A stretch of DNA of 64,000 nucleotides. It comes from JAFDVL01 sp964631865. Lineage in GTDB: Bacteria; Acidobacteriota; Blastocatellia; RBC074. The stretch covers positions 5,844-69,843 of the forward strand of contig CAZWAK010000021.1 of assembly GCA_964631865.1 (NCBI GenBank). Reading direction: 5' to 3'. Below the pieces are notes generated by a model, which was not told where the DNA came from, searched no databases, and saw nothing but the letters and a program-made list of their open reading frames with translations. The number at the start of each line of letters is the position of its first letter. Positions within the stretch are counted from its first letter, which is position 1. Of this stretch, positions 7,062-16,248 are shown piece by piece. A program made the translations under genes and the position numbers.

Positions 7062-9743
7062 ATGAAAAAAATATTCCTACACTTATTGCTCCTTTGCCTG
7101 ATGCTACCGTCGTTTCTGTCTTTCGCCGACACGCGGCCTGCGCCTGAGGATCGTGGGGCGAGCGGCCTGGCGTTGCTGTTACGGCGCTTGCAAACCATCG
7201 CCAGCGTCTTGCACACGGCGGCACACCCCGATGATGAAGCGACGGAAATGCTCGCATACCTGTCGCGCAAAGAAGGCGCGCGCACCGCCTATCTGTCGCT
7301 GAATCGGGGCGAGGGTGGACAGAACGGCATCGGCCCTGAATTGTGGGAAGGACTTGGCGTCATTCGCACCGAAGAATTGTTGGCCGCGCGCAAGCTCGAT
7401 GGTGCGGAGCAATATTTCACGCGCGCCTTCGACTTCGGCTTCACGCGCTCAGCAGAAGAAACCTTACGCAAATGGAATCGCGAAGAAGTGCTGGGCGATA
7501 TGGTGCGCGTGATTCGGATGATGCGCCCCTTTGTCGTGCTCAGCCGTTTCAGCGGCACCGCGCGCGACGGACACGGACAACATCAGGTCGCCGGTTTGCT
7601 CACGCCCGAAGCGATCAAAGTGGCGGCGGATCCGCAGCGGTTTCCCGCACAAATCACGCAGGAAGGTTTGCAGCCCTGGCAAGTGCTGAAAGTGTACGGC
7701 GATGTCTTCGGTCAGGTAAGCAGTGGCCCGCGCGCGAGTGTGGATGTCGGCGCGTTCGATCCGGTGTTGGGGCGTTCGTACAACGAACTGGCTTCCGATG
7801 GCCGCAGTCGTCATCGTTCGCAAGATTTCGGGATGATGCAAATGCGCGGCACGCAGACGCGGTCGTTCCCGCGCTCGTCGAGCGCCGTCGAAGCGCCTGA
7901 AGTCGAGACATCGTTGTTCGCGGGCATTGACACGAGCCTCGTCGGCATTGCGAAATTCGCGGGCAATGACGGCGAACCATTGCTGCCGTCGCTGCGCAAA
8001 ATCCAAGCCTTGGCCGCGCAAGCCCTGGCCGAATTCAAGTTCCAACAGCCCGCGACCATCGCGCCGCATCTGGCTGCCGGATTGCGCGAAGTGCGAGCGT
8101 TGCGCGCGCAACTGACGAAGCTCGACTCTATCGCCAAAGCCAATGTGGACGGGCTGCTCGCCCGCAAAGAACAGGAGTTCAGCCAAGCTCTGGCCAAAGC
8201 ACATGGCGTCATCGTAGATGCGTTGAGCAGCACCGGAATTGTCACGCCAGGCGAAGCCGTTGAAATTGCAGCGCACGTATTTATCGCGACGGAGGCGAAC
8301 GCTGCGACAGCAAACGTCAAGCTCAATGTGCCGGAACATTGGAGCGTCGAATCAGTCAAGCCGGAACCCATGCTCCCCACGTCGGGCATGGCGTTTTTGC
8401 GCTTTCGAGAGTCGCCAAGTTTCGTTGCCCGCTTCAAAGCGACTGTGCCCGCCAGCGCGACACCGACGCAACCATATTGGCTCGCCAAGCCGCGCACGAA
8501 AGAGCAGTTTGATTGGGACAACGCGATGCCACGCAATTTGCCGTTCGCGCCCGCCGTTGCGCAAGCACAGGTCGAACTCACGTTGAGCGGCGAAAAAGTC
8601 GTGCTCAACCAACCGGTCGAATATCGCTTTGCCGACAAAACCTTCGGCGAAATTCGCCGCGAATTGAAAGTTGCACCTGCGCTGACACTCACCGTAACCC
8701 CGTCTTTATTGGTGATTCCGGCGCTGAGTCAAACTCGCACGCGCGAACTCTCCATCGAAATCGCGCACAACGCGAGCCGCCCAACTGATGGCACGGTCAA
8801 ATTGCTCGCGCCTGCCGGTTGGAAAGTCGAAGCCGACACGCGCCCGCTTGCGTTCACGAAACAAGGCGAGAAAACGGCGCGCACCTTCAAAGTCACGCCG
8901 CCCGCCGGAGCAAACGGTAATTTTGAAATCAAAGCCCTCGCCGAAGCGAACGGCAAAACGTATGACAACGGCTATCAAGTCATCGCCTACCCGCACATCG
9001 AAACGCATTTCATCTATCGCGCGGCGGTGGCGAAGATTGAAGTCTTTGACGTTGCGGTCGCCAAAGGTTTGAAGGTCGGGTATGTGATGGGCAGCGGCGA
9101 TGATGGTCCAACGGTGCTGGAACAACTCGGCGTCAACGTGAAGCTCATCACGGCGTCCGAATTAGCGTCGGGCGACTTGTCCGGCTATGACACGATCATC
9201 CTCGGCATTCGCGTCTACGAAGTGAATGACAACGTGATCGCCAACAACAAACGTCTGCTGGATTACGTTGCCAACGGCGGGACGTTGATTGTGCAATACA
9301 ACAAACAGGAATACGTCAACGGCAACTTCGCGCCCTATCCGGTGAAGATGACACGCGGAGATCGGGTGACGGATGAAACCGCGCCGATCACGATTTTGGA
9401 GCCGAATCATCCGCTCTTTAATTTCCCGAACAAAATCACGGAGGCTGATTGGAAAGGCTGGGTGCAGGAACGCGGGTTGTATTTTCTGAGCGATTGGGAT
9501 GCGAAGTACACGCCGCTGCTCGCTTCGTCGGATGATCCGAACGCGCCGCTGAAAGGGGGCCAACTCATCGCGGCGTATGGCAAAGGCACGTACATCTTCA
9601 CGGGCTATTCGTGGTTTCGACAATTCCCCAGCGGCGTACCGGGCGCATATCGGTTGTTTGCGAATCTCGCGAGCTACCCCAAACACAAAGCAGCACCAAA
9701 AGGAACGGATCGTTCCCGCACTCAAGCTACCACTTCGCGTTGA
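7062..9743 (+). CDS. Exported PIG-L deacetylase fused to a ThuA/amidotransferase-like domain
   Basis: 893 aa with a signal peptide (MKKIFLHLLLLCLMLPSFLSFA). The PIG-L/LmbE deacetylase domain starts at about 45, with the zinc-binding AHPDDE motif at 54-59 and GQHQVAG further on. PIG-L enzymes remove N-acetyl groups from sugars. Residues about 400-660 look like beta-sandwich modules similar to NEW3/NPCBM-associated domains. Residues about 680-870 resemble a class I glutamine-amidotransferase or ThuA-like fold (GSGDDGPTVLEQLGV, NGGTLIVQYN). Such fusions occur in Acidobacteriota and Bacteroidota. The substrate is probably an extracellular glycan or glycoconjugate (inference). Its 3' end overlaps the convergent gene by 22 bp. 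Confidence 0.88.
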   Translation: MKKIFLHLLLLCLMLPSFLSFADTRPAPEDRGASGLALLLRRLQTIASVLHTAAHPDDEATEMLAYLSRKEGARTAYLSLNRGEGGQNGIGPELWEGLGVIRTEELLAARKLDGAEQYFTRAFDFGFTRSAEETLRKWNREEVLGDMVRVIRMMRPFVVLSRFSGTARDGHGQHQVAGLLTPEAIKVAADPQRFPAQITQEGLQPWQVLKVYGDVFGQVSSGPRASVDVGAFDPVLGRSYNELASDGRSRHRSQDFGMMQMRGTQTRSFPRSSSAVEAPEVETSLFAGIDTSLVGIAKFAGNDGEPLLPSLRKIQALAAQALAEFKFQQPATIAPHLAAGLREVRALRAQLTKLDSIAKANVDGLLARKEQEFSQALAKAHGVIVDALSSTGIVTPGEAVEIAAHVFIATEANAATANVKLNVPEHWSVESVKPEPMLPTSGMAFLRFRESPSFVARFKATVPASATPTQPYWLAKPRTKEQFDWDNAMPRNLPFAPAVAQAQVELTLSGEKVVLNQPVEYRFADKTFGEIRRELKVAPALTLTVTPSLLVIPALSQTRTRELSIEIAHNASRPTDGTVKLLAPAGWKVEADTRPLAFTKQGEKTARTFKVTPPAGANGNFEIKALAEANGKTYDNGYQVIAYPHIETHFIYRAAVAKIEVFDVAVAKGLKVGYVMGSGDDGPTVLEQLGVNVKLITASELASGDLSGYDTIILGIRVYEVNDNVIANNKRLLDYVANGGTLIVQYNKQEYVNGNFAPYPVKMTRGDRVTDETAPITILEPNHPLFNFPNKITEADWKGWVQERGLYFLSDWDAKYTPLLASSDDPNAPLKGGQLIAAYGKGTYIFTGYSWFRQFPSGVPGAYRLFANLASYPKHKAAPKGTDRSRTQATTSR

Positions 9744-11176
9744 ATGATAATCTCCGGGTAGTCGAAGGGATCATCGGCCAAGACGGCGCGCAGATTGATT
9801 TGGCCGAGCAGCGTTTCCAGATAGGTGGCGAACAGATGGATGTGCCGCCGCAGCGCATCTTCGGTGGAAGCGGCCACGATTTCATCGTGCAAGCGTTCGA
9901 GTTGCTCCCAATCGCGAAACATCAGGAACCGCATCGAACCATCGCGGAAGGCCACCAATTGGTCAATCAAATGCCCGTCGTGCGCTTGTTCGATCTGCGC
10001 TTCGTAATAGCGCAAGTGCATAATCAAATGCCACAGGTCAGCGCGCAGTTGTTTGGATTGCTCGCGGAAGGTTTGGTAGTCGGGGAAGATTGCGGAGCCG
10101 GTCAAATGCGGATTGAAGGTGGTGGCCAGCCCGACGATGGTTTGTTGCAAGCAGTTACGCAACAATCCGTGCGAGTTTTCGACTTTGGCATAAATCGGCG
10201 GCGCCTGGCGCAAATTCACAAAGCCGATCAACTCTTTGCCAAAGACTTTGTCCAATTCCATGCGCATTGCATAGCTGACGCCGTCAATCATGTCGCGCCG
10301 CTCTTCATCCAACGCATTCGAGGTCAGGACGCGGCCTTCAATAAATTCCAGTAAAGCGCGAATTTCCGAGTAAATCAGCGAGAAGAGCAACAGCGAACGT
10401 TTCAGCGGACGATCTGCGCGCAAATCCTCTCCGATGAAGTTGAGGTAGCGCAGCATACGGAACGTTTCCAGAAAGACTTGCGCCACGTCCTGCCGCAAAT
10501 CCGGCGCGCTGATGCTTTTGATAATCGCGGTGATTTCCGAATGTTCGATGCGATCAAATTCAGGCTTGAATTTATTCGCCAACAACGGCGCAATCAATTG
10601 GCTGCGTTGCAACTCGCGGCTCATCAATTTGCCGACGCTGCTGAAGGTTTGGAAGTTGACGAAGGGCGCTTGCGTCAGGCTCTCCAGAATCGGGCGCAAA
10701 TCCGCCAGCGACTCAATCAACAGGGACAAGCCGTCCTCCGGCGTCGCGGGCTTCAAGGCTTTGTCTTCGTAGTGCCAGGAACCATCGGTCTGGAGAATTT
10801 CGCTTTCGACATATTGTCCGAAGTAAGTAGAGTCTTTGCGTTCCAGCGAAATGATTTCGGTACAAAGCTGGCTCATCCGCAGGCTCACGCTGCGGACAAT
10901 TTTCAACTCTTCGGAAAAGTCGCGCCGTACGATTTCGCGCAATTCCATTTCGCTAAACGGGTGGTTGCGAATCCGAAAAAAGCGGTCGAAACAGCGAATC
11001 CAGACTTCCAGTTCGAACAGCAATGACGCTTTATTTTCCATAGCCAGCTTCGCTACCCATTCCCGCAATTGAGTGACGGCAACCGGGGGGACAGCCATGG
11101 CAGCCGCCCGGTGTGCGCCGTTTTTTGTCGCAGTTGTCGCAGTGATGGATGAAGTAGACACAGCAGTAATGTTCAT
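9722..11176 (-). CDS. Large helical protein of unknown function
   Basis: 484 aa from the ATG at 11176 (a start at 11194 is also open). The sequence is almost entirely predicted alpha-helical and rich in Leu, Glu, Arg and Phe. It has no signal peptide and no recognised motif. The first 30 residues are Ala/Thr-rich and poorly conserved in character, so the true start may be later, near MAVPPVAV. The 3' end overlaps the PIG-L gene tail by 22 bp in convergent orientation. I do not recognise the family. It is upstream of nothing on its own strand. Confidence 0.7.
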   Translation of the reverse strand: MNITAVSTSSITATTATKNGAHRAAAMAVPPVAVTQLREWVAKLAMENKASLLFELEVWIRCFDRFFRIRNHPFSEMELREIVRRDFSEELKIVRSVSLRMSQLCTEIISLERKDSTYFGQYVESEILQTDGSWHYEDKALKPATPEDGLSLLIESLADLRPILESLTQAPFVNFQTFSSVGKLMSRELQRSQLIAPLLANKFKPEFDRIEHSEITAIIKSISAPDLRQDVAQVFLETFRMLRYLNFIGEDLRADRPLKRSLLLFSLIYSEIRALLEFIEGRVLTSNALDEERRDMIDGVSYAMRMELDKVFGKELIGFVNLRQAPPIYAKVENSHGLLRNCLQQTIVGLATTFNPHLTGSAIFPDYQTFREQSKQLRADLWHLIMHLRYYEAQIEQAHDGHLIDQLVAFRDGSMRFLMFRDWEQLERLHDEIVAASTEDALRRHIHLFATYLETLLGQINLRAVLADDPFDYPEIIIQREVVA

Positions 11177-11335
11177 GCTCCGAATTGGCCCCACCCCGTT
11201 CCAGTCAACTGGCTTCTTAGCCTATTCAGTTGGGAACGGTCGGTCGGGACTGCTGGCTTGGGTTGCGGGGTGGAGGCTTGTGGGCAAAGCAAATGTTCAG
11301 GGCGGCAGTAACAGTCAGCAAGCGATGAAGTGACT

Positions 11336-11557
11336 TCATCCGCCGCCGACAAAATGCACAATTTCCAGGCGGTCGCCCGGTTGCAAGCGGGTTTCCGCCC
11401 ACAATGAACGCGCCAGGATCAACAGATTATGTTCGATGGCCAGGCGTTGCGGGGTCAACTCCAAGCCCGCCACTAAATCCGCGACCGTTAAGTCGGGCGC
11501 AATTTGCCGCGACTCGCCATTCACAGTAATTTCGATTTGCATTTGTGTTTGACTCAT
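11336..11557 (-). CDS. thiS: ThiS-like sulfur carrier protein
   Basis: 73 aa with a ubiquitin-like beta-grasp pattern: ITVNGESR strand, TVADLVAGL helix, GDRLEIVHFVGGG tail. The C-terminal Gly-Gly is adenylated and thiocarboxylated to carry sulfur, in ThiS for thiazole synthesis. Here the tail is GGG, so one residue extends past the usual end, or the carrier ends FVGGG. No thiG, thiF or thiH lies beside it. Instead it is 9 bp downstream of an unrelated 276-aa gene. The symbol is tentative; another beta-grasp carrier role is possible. Confidence 0.8.
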   Translation of the reverse strand: MSQTQMQIEITVNGESRQIAPDLTVADLVAGLELTPQRLAIEHNLLILARSLWAETRLQPGDRLEIVHFVGGG

Positions 11558-11566
11558 CTTTCTCTT

Positions 11567-12397
11567 CTAGCGGGGAGCAATCATAAACTTGGTTTCGGCT
11601 TCCTGTCCATCAGGCGCTTGTGCCTTCAAAATCAAGGCCGCTGCGCCGGAAGCAAAGAGCGGAATCTTCACTTGAAAGCTGACCAGCCCTTGCATATCCG
11701 TCTTGCCCGTCCAGGTTTGCGCTTCAATTTTGGTGCCTAAAATTTGCAGTTTCACCTGCGCGCCAATCGTCGGATTCGCCCCGCCATTTAAAACGGCGGC
11801 CCGCACCGTGACTGCATCGCCCGCGCGGAATTTCGACGGATACAAGACTTCCACGCGGAGTTGTTCGGCGATGGGGGTGTTCTGTAAATACCCAGCAATG
11901 ATCTGATCGAACGTGAGCGCCTCGACCATACGATATTCCGGCAGGAGCGGCGCTTGGGGTGTCACCATTTCCATGACACTGCCGGGCACCGAGGGCGGTC
12001 GGTGGTGGTTCGGCGCAGGAGCAGGGATTTCTTTGGCCTGGGGCGCGGCGGATTTGGGGCGCGTTTGCGGCGCAGTCCCAACCACCGGCGCGTCCACCGA
12101 CGACGTGATTTTGCGGTCGCCCTGCTGCCGACTCAATTCCGCGAGCTTGCCGCTTTTCCCTGAGCGAATGGCCGCCACCAAAATCTGATGCTGCCGATTT
12201 AGAATCTGCGCGACGGCGCTTTCATCCACCACGCCATTTTGAATGAGGTTGTCATACGCCGTCCGCTTGGCCGCCAAAATCGTGCCCGCACGATAGACCA
12301 ACGACAGAATGATCGGGCTTTTCAGCCCTTTGTCTTCCGTCTGGACGTGGAAGATTTCCCCGCCATAGGACACATCTGTGTTGTATCCGGTGAGCAT
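11567..12397 (-). CDS. Hypothetical protein with Pro-rich linker and beta-sandwich domain
   Basis: 276 aa. The N-terminal 1-95 begins MLTGYNTDVSYGGEIFHVQTED and looks like a small folded domain. A Pro/Ala-rich linker follows (about 100-150). The C-terminal part, about 175-275, has alternating hydrophobic strands with GDAVTVRAAVLNGG and a GKTDMQGLVSFQV turn, resembling a carboxypeptidase-regulatory or invasin-type beta-sandwich. No signal peptide is seen. It is the first gene of a two-gene operon with the ThiS-like gene. The N-terminal motif is familiar from acidobacterial hypotheticals, but no function is known to me. Confidence 0.75.
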   Translation of the reverse strand: MLTGYNTDVSYGGEIFHVQTEDKGLKSPIILSLVYRAGTILAAKRTAYDNLIQNGVVDESAVAQILNRQHQILVAAIRSGKSGKLAELSRQQGDRKITSSVDAPVVGTAPQTRPKSAAPQAKEIPAPAPNHHRPPSVPGSVMEMVTPQAPLLPEYRMVEALTFDQIIAGYLQNTPIAEQLRVEVLYPSKFRAGDAVTVRAAVLNGGANPTIGAQVKLQILGTKIEAQTWTGKTDMQGLVSFQVKIPLFASGAAALILKAQAPDGQEAETKFMIAPR

Positions 12398-12589
12398 TAC
12401 AGCACCTCAAAAAAACAGCTTGGAATGGGTCGTTACTCGCGATCTAACCGGGAGGCGGGACGCGAAGCGCAATGTACCACAAACGCGCCGTGATGCTCAA
12501 TTAGTTATTTCTCTTCTGCCTCCTCCCTTGACAGGATTTTGCGGAAAGCCGAGAATCCCCGCTTACTTCCCGCATCTGTTTGTAAATTC

Positions 12590-12790
12590 ATGATTGCACA
12601 AGACATCAATTTGACTCGTTTTTTCGCCTGGGCCAGGGCACGCGCGCTGGCCGAATTGGAAGCCCGTCTGGCCGCCGATCCTCAGCTTGATCCAAACTGG
12701 ACTTTTTCCGACATTATGCAAGAACTACTCGCCGAGTATCGGCAACAACCAATCGCGGATTCGACCGAACCGCCACCGAAGTCCAGCTAG
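12590..12790 (+). CDS. Small hypothetical protein
   Basis: 66 aa, acidic, mostly helical (FFAWARARALAELEARLAADP), with a polar tail. There is no clear RBS. It precedes another small gene in the same direction. It could be a real small protein, but evidence is limited to an open frame and plausible amino-acid composition. Confidence 0.45.
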   Translation: MIAQDINLTRFFAWARARALAELEARLAADPQLDPNWTFSDIMQELLAEYRQQPIADSTEPPPKSS

Positions 12791-12857
12791 ACACTACTCC
12801 AGGGCTATGGCAAAATTGTGATTTCCTTTCTTACTTTCTTTCAGGAGCTACTTATAC

Positions 12858-13073
12858 ATGAGCGACACCACCACCGAGACCACGAACACCACCGCGGCGG
12901 AAACCCACGAAGAATTGTCCTATCACGCCGTGGAAAAAGATGGCCGCATCACGGCCATCTGGGAAATGCGCGGACGTAAACACGTGCGCACCATTGACCC
13001 GCGCAGCGCCGAAGGCAAACATCTGCTCGGTCACACCGACAACCCGGAAACCGTGCAAAACGCCACGGTTTGA
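12858..13073 (+). CDS. Small Thr-rich hypothetical protein
   Basis: 71 aa. A Thr/Glu-rich disordered head is followed by a compact part with ITAIWEMRGRKHVRTIDPRS. The RBS AGGAGCT lies 10 bp before the ATG. The gene stands between the 66-aa gene and the SMC-like ATPase gene, which a heptad array separates. No known family was recognised. Confidence 0.6.
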   Translation: MSDTTTETTNTTAAETHEELSYHAVEKDGRITAIWEMRGRKHVRTIDPRSAEGKHLLGHTDNPETVQNATV

Positions 13074-13095
13074 ATCGGGTGACATTATCTTTTTT

Positions 13096-13137
13096 ATTTC
13101 CCATTTTCCATTTTTCAATTGTCATTTGTCATTGGTT
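13096..13137. repeat. Heptad-repeat array upstream of the SMC-like gene
   Basis: Six 7-bp units in register (ATTTCCC, ATTTTCC, ATTTTTC, AATTGTC, ATTTGTC, ATTGGTT), fading into further AACTGAT-like units up to 13168. They end just before the ATPase start codon at 13171, so they may lie in its 5' untranslated region. Confidence 0.7.
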
Positions 13138-13170
13138 AGTGACGCACGCCCATAGACTGACAACTGATAG

Positions 13171-16100
13171 ATGGAAAATGTTTCGCTTCCCCGCCCCTTG
13201 CAAATTACCAGAGTTGAAATCAAGAACATCAAGAACCACGCCGAAGCGATCTTTGAATTCAATCCGGGCGTGACGGCGATTTGCGGCCCGAACGGCGCAG
13301 GCAAAACCACCATCATCGAAGCCATTGCCTGGGCGCTGTTCGATCATCTCGAATACAACCGCGATGATTTTGTGCGGCGCGGAGCCAAGCGCGGGCAAGT
13401 GGACATCAGCTTTCGCTCCAACGCCAACGACCACGAATATCTCGTGCATCGGGACACGGGCGGCGGCTATTACGTTTACGATCCCGAAGCCAAAACCAAG
13501 CTGATCGAGCAGAAAAGCCAGGTCATCGGCTGGCTCAAACAACACATCGGCGTCGAAGCGACCACCGATTTGCCCACGCTTTTCAAAACCACGATTGGCG
13601 TTCCGCAAGGCACGTTTACGGCGGATTTTGCGCTGGCTCCCGCGCCGCGCAAAAAAGTCTTCGACGCGATTCTCAAAGTCGAAGAATACCGCGAAGCCGC
13701 TGACAATCTAAAAGCTACGCGCAATCATCTCGACACGCGCCTCACCGAAACAGATCGCAAGATTGCCGAAGCCGAAGGCGAACTCAAAGCCTACGACGAG
13801 GTCAAACAACAAGGCGACGAAGCAGCGACGAAGTTGCAAACTTTAGAGCAACAATTGCTCACGACCACGCAAGCGCGCAATCAGGCCGAACAACAAGCGC
13901 GCCAGTTTGCCGAATTAGCCGAACAAATTACCAAACAACGCGGCGCGGTCGAACGATTGAACATCAAGCTGCAACTCACACGCGGCAATCTGACGACGGC
14001 GCGGGAAGCCGCGCAACAAGCACGCGCCGCCGCTGATCTCGTCGCGCGTTCGCGTTCCGGCTACGAACAATATCAAGCCGCGTCGCAACGTTTGAGTGAA
14101 GGCGAGAAGCAACGCGCCGTGCGCGAAATGCTGCGGTCACGCGCCGCCAAGCTTGAACAAGATCACGTCGCGGCCAAAGTGCAAATCGAAAGCGCGAAAG
14201 AACGGCTGCGTGAAGTCGCGCAAGCCAAAGCCGAATTGAAAGACCTGAAGGCGCGCGTCGAGGAACAGGAAACGCTCGAACAACGCTTGAGTGTGTTGCG
14301 CGAAAGTCGTGGTCAATTGCAAGGCTTACAGCAAGCCGCTACATCGCTGGATCGTGAGTTGGATCGTCTGCGCAATCGCTTTGCCGAATTGAAACAACAA
14401 CTCAAAGACGCCGAGCAATTTCGCGCGTCGGGCGAGCAGACGGAGCAACTAGAAGCAGAGTTCCGCGCGCTCAACGAACGGCTCACAAACTCTGAAATCG
14501 CGCGCCAAAGCACGCAACTCAAACGCGATCAACTCACGCAGGCGAAGACCGAATTGACGCGCTTGCAAGCCGAGCAAACCAAGTTGTCCAATGAAATCGC
14601 GCGGCTGCAACCGTTGGCGAAACAAATTCAGCAACTCGCCGAAGTGGAAAACAAGCAGCAAAGCGAAGTGGATCGGCTGGCCAAATTGCGCGCTGAAACT
14701 GCGCGCGATGCCGAAATGATCGCGGCGCTCGAAAGCGGCGGTTTGTGTCCGTTGCTGACCGAAAAATGTCTCAACCTCAAACCCGGCGAGGCGCTCGACA
14801 GGCGCTTCAAATCAGGCTTGGACGCGCGTCGCAAAGAAATCGCACAACTGGAAAAATCAACCGTCGCGCTCGCCGCTGAAGTCAAAAAATTGCGCACCGC
14901 CGAAGCCGAAGCGAAACGCCTGCCCAAGTTGCAGGAAGATGTGACCGCGCTCGATGAGCGGCACAAAAAGCAACAAACGTTGGTCGCCAAACTCGAAGCC
15001 GACATCGCCGCCGCGCAAGTGCTTCCCGAAGCCGAACTCAAACAACTTCAGCAACATCGGCAAGCGTTGGAACTGCAACTGCGCGACGCGCGTGCGGCAC
15101 AAGCCAAATTGAGTCAGGTCGAAGTGCTGCATCGCGAATATCTGAGCGTCAAAGCCGAGGGCGAAAGCAAACGCACCGACCGCGAAGCCTTGCAACAACA
15201 ACTGGCCGCACTCAGCACAACCGAAGCGCAGTTGATTGAAGCGGAAACGATGTTGCAAACGCTCGGCGATCCGCGCAGCCGGGCGACGGCGCTGCAACAA
15301 CTACTCCGCCGCGAAGCAGAATGGCAGCAAATCTGCGCGAACGTCGAAGTCATTTTGCAAAACCTCACGACGCAACTCGATCAACTCAGCACCGAACTAC
15401 AAACCTTTGCCGCGTTAGACGCCACGATGGCCGAAGCCACTGCGACGCGCGCAGCCAATGAAGCGGCATATCAAGCGTTCATCGCCAACGAAAACATCGC
15501 GGCCACAGTCGAGTCGCGCGAAGCCGAAGCCAAAACCTTGACCGAAGAATTGGCCGCGACCGAATCCGCGTTGAATGCCGCGACGGCGCAACTCGTCGCG
15601 CTCGAAGAACAGTACGATCCCGACCAACACAACCGCGCGTTGACGACGTTGCACGATTTGCGCGAACGAGTCACCCAAATCACGACGCAACTCGAACACG
15701 TGCGCGAACAACACGCCAAGCTGTCGGCGCAACTCGCGCATCTCCACGAAGTGCGCGCCGCGATGTTGGAAGCCATCGCCGCGCACGACAAGCTCACGAA
15801 CCTGCGCGGCACGACTGAATTCATCCGCGACACGTTGCAAAAAGCCGCGCCGTTCATCACCGAAGCCTACTTGCATTCAATCTCCGTCGAAGCCAATCAA
15901 CTGTTCCGCGAAATCAGCGGGCGCTACGATTTGACGCTGCGTTGGAGCAACGATTACGAAGTCACGTTGGAAGAGCGCGGGCACGAACGTCCTTTCGCGA
16001 ATCTTTCGGGCGGCGAACAAATGACCGCCGCGTTGGCGGTGCGCTTGGCGCTGCTGCGCGAATTTTCCGACAACCTCAGTCTGGCGTTTTTCGACGAACC

Positions 16101-16248
16101 CACCACGAATATGGACGAAGATCGGCGCAAAAATCTGGCGCAACAAATCGGGCGCATCACCGGCTTCAAGCAATTGTTTGTCATCAGCCACGACGACAGC
16201 TTCGAGAACTTCACCGATCAGGTTGTCACGTTGGGAGACAAAGAATGA
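13171..16248 (+). CDS. Rad50/SbcC-type SMC ATPase
   Basis: 1025 aa. The Walker A motif GPNGAGKTT is at 39-47. Two long coiled coils (about 180-500 and 540-840) flank a hook region with Cys526 and Cys533. The C-terminal head has the ABC signature NLSGGEQMTAAL and the Walker B motif LAFFDEPTTNMD. Rad50/SbcC proteins tether and process DNA ends together with the Mre11/SbcD nuclease, which is absent from this window. The hook is CX6C, not the usual CXXC. The stop overlaps the next gene's start by 4 bp (ATGA), implying translational coupling with an MFS exporter, an unusual pairing. Confidence 0.9.
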   Translation: MENVSLPRPLQITRVEIKNIKNHAEAIFEFNPGVTAICGPNGAGKTTIIEAIAWALFDHLEYNRDDFVRRGAKRGQVDISFRSNANDHEYLVHRDTGGGYYVYDPEAKTKLIEQKSQVIGWLKQHIGVEATTDLPTLFKTTIGVPQGTFTADFALAPAPRKKVFDAILKVEEYREAADNLKATRNHLDTRLTETDRKIAEAEGELKAYDEVKQQGDEAATKLQTLEQQLLTTTQARNQAEQQARQFAELAEQITKQRGAVERLNIKLQLTRGNLTTAREAAQQARAAADLVARSRSGYEQYQAASQRLSEGEKQRAVREMLRSRAAKLEQDHVAAKVQIESAKERLREVAQAKAELKDLKARVEEQETLEQRLSVLRESRGQLQGLQQAATSLDRELDRLRNRFAELKQQLKDAEQFRASGEQTEQLEAEFRALNERLTNSEIARQSTQLKRDQLTQAKTELTRLQAEQTKLSNEIARLQPLAKQIQQLAEVENKQQSEVDRLAKLRAETARDAEMIAALESGGLCPLLTEKCLNLKPGEALDRRFKSGLDARRKEIAQLEKSTVALAAEVKKLRTAEAEAKRLPKLQEDVTALDERHKKQQTLVAKLEADIAAAQVLPEAELKQLQQHRQALELQLRDARAAQAKLSQVEVLHREYLSVKAEGESKRTDREALQQQLAALSTTEAQLIEAETMLQTLGDPRSRATALQQLLRREAEWQQICANVEVILQNLTTQLDQLSTELQTFAALDATMAEATATRAANEAAYQAFIANENIAATVESREAEAKTLTEELAATESALNAATAQLVALEEQYDPDQHNRALTTLHDLRERVTQITTQLEHVREQHAKLSAQLAHLHEVRAAMLEAIAAHDKLTNLRGTTEFIRDTLQKAAPFITEAYLHSISVEANQLFREISGRYDLTLRWSNDYEVTLEERGHERPFANLSGGEQMTAALAVRLALLREFSDNLSLAFFDEPTTNMDEDRRKNLAQQIGRITGFKQLFVISHDDSFENFTDQVVTLGDKE

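Noticed and set aside
11198..11236. Inverted repeat GTTCC...CAGTTGGGAAC upstream of the 484-aa gene
   Set aside because: Short, imperfect arms without a T-run; could be chance.
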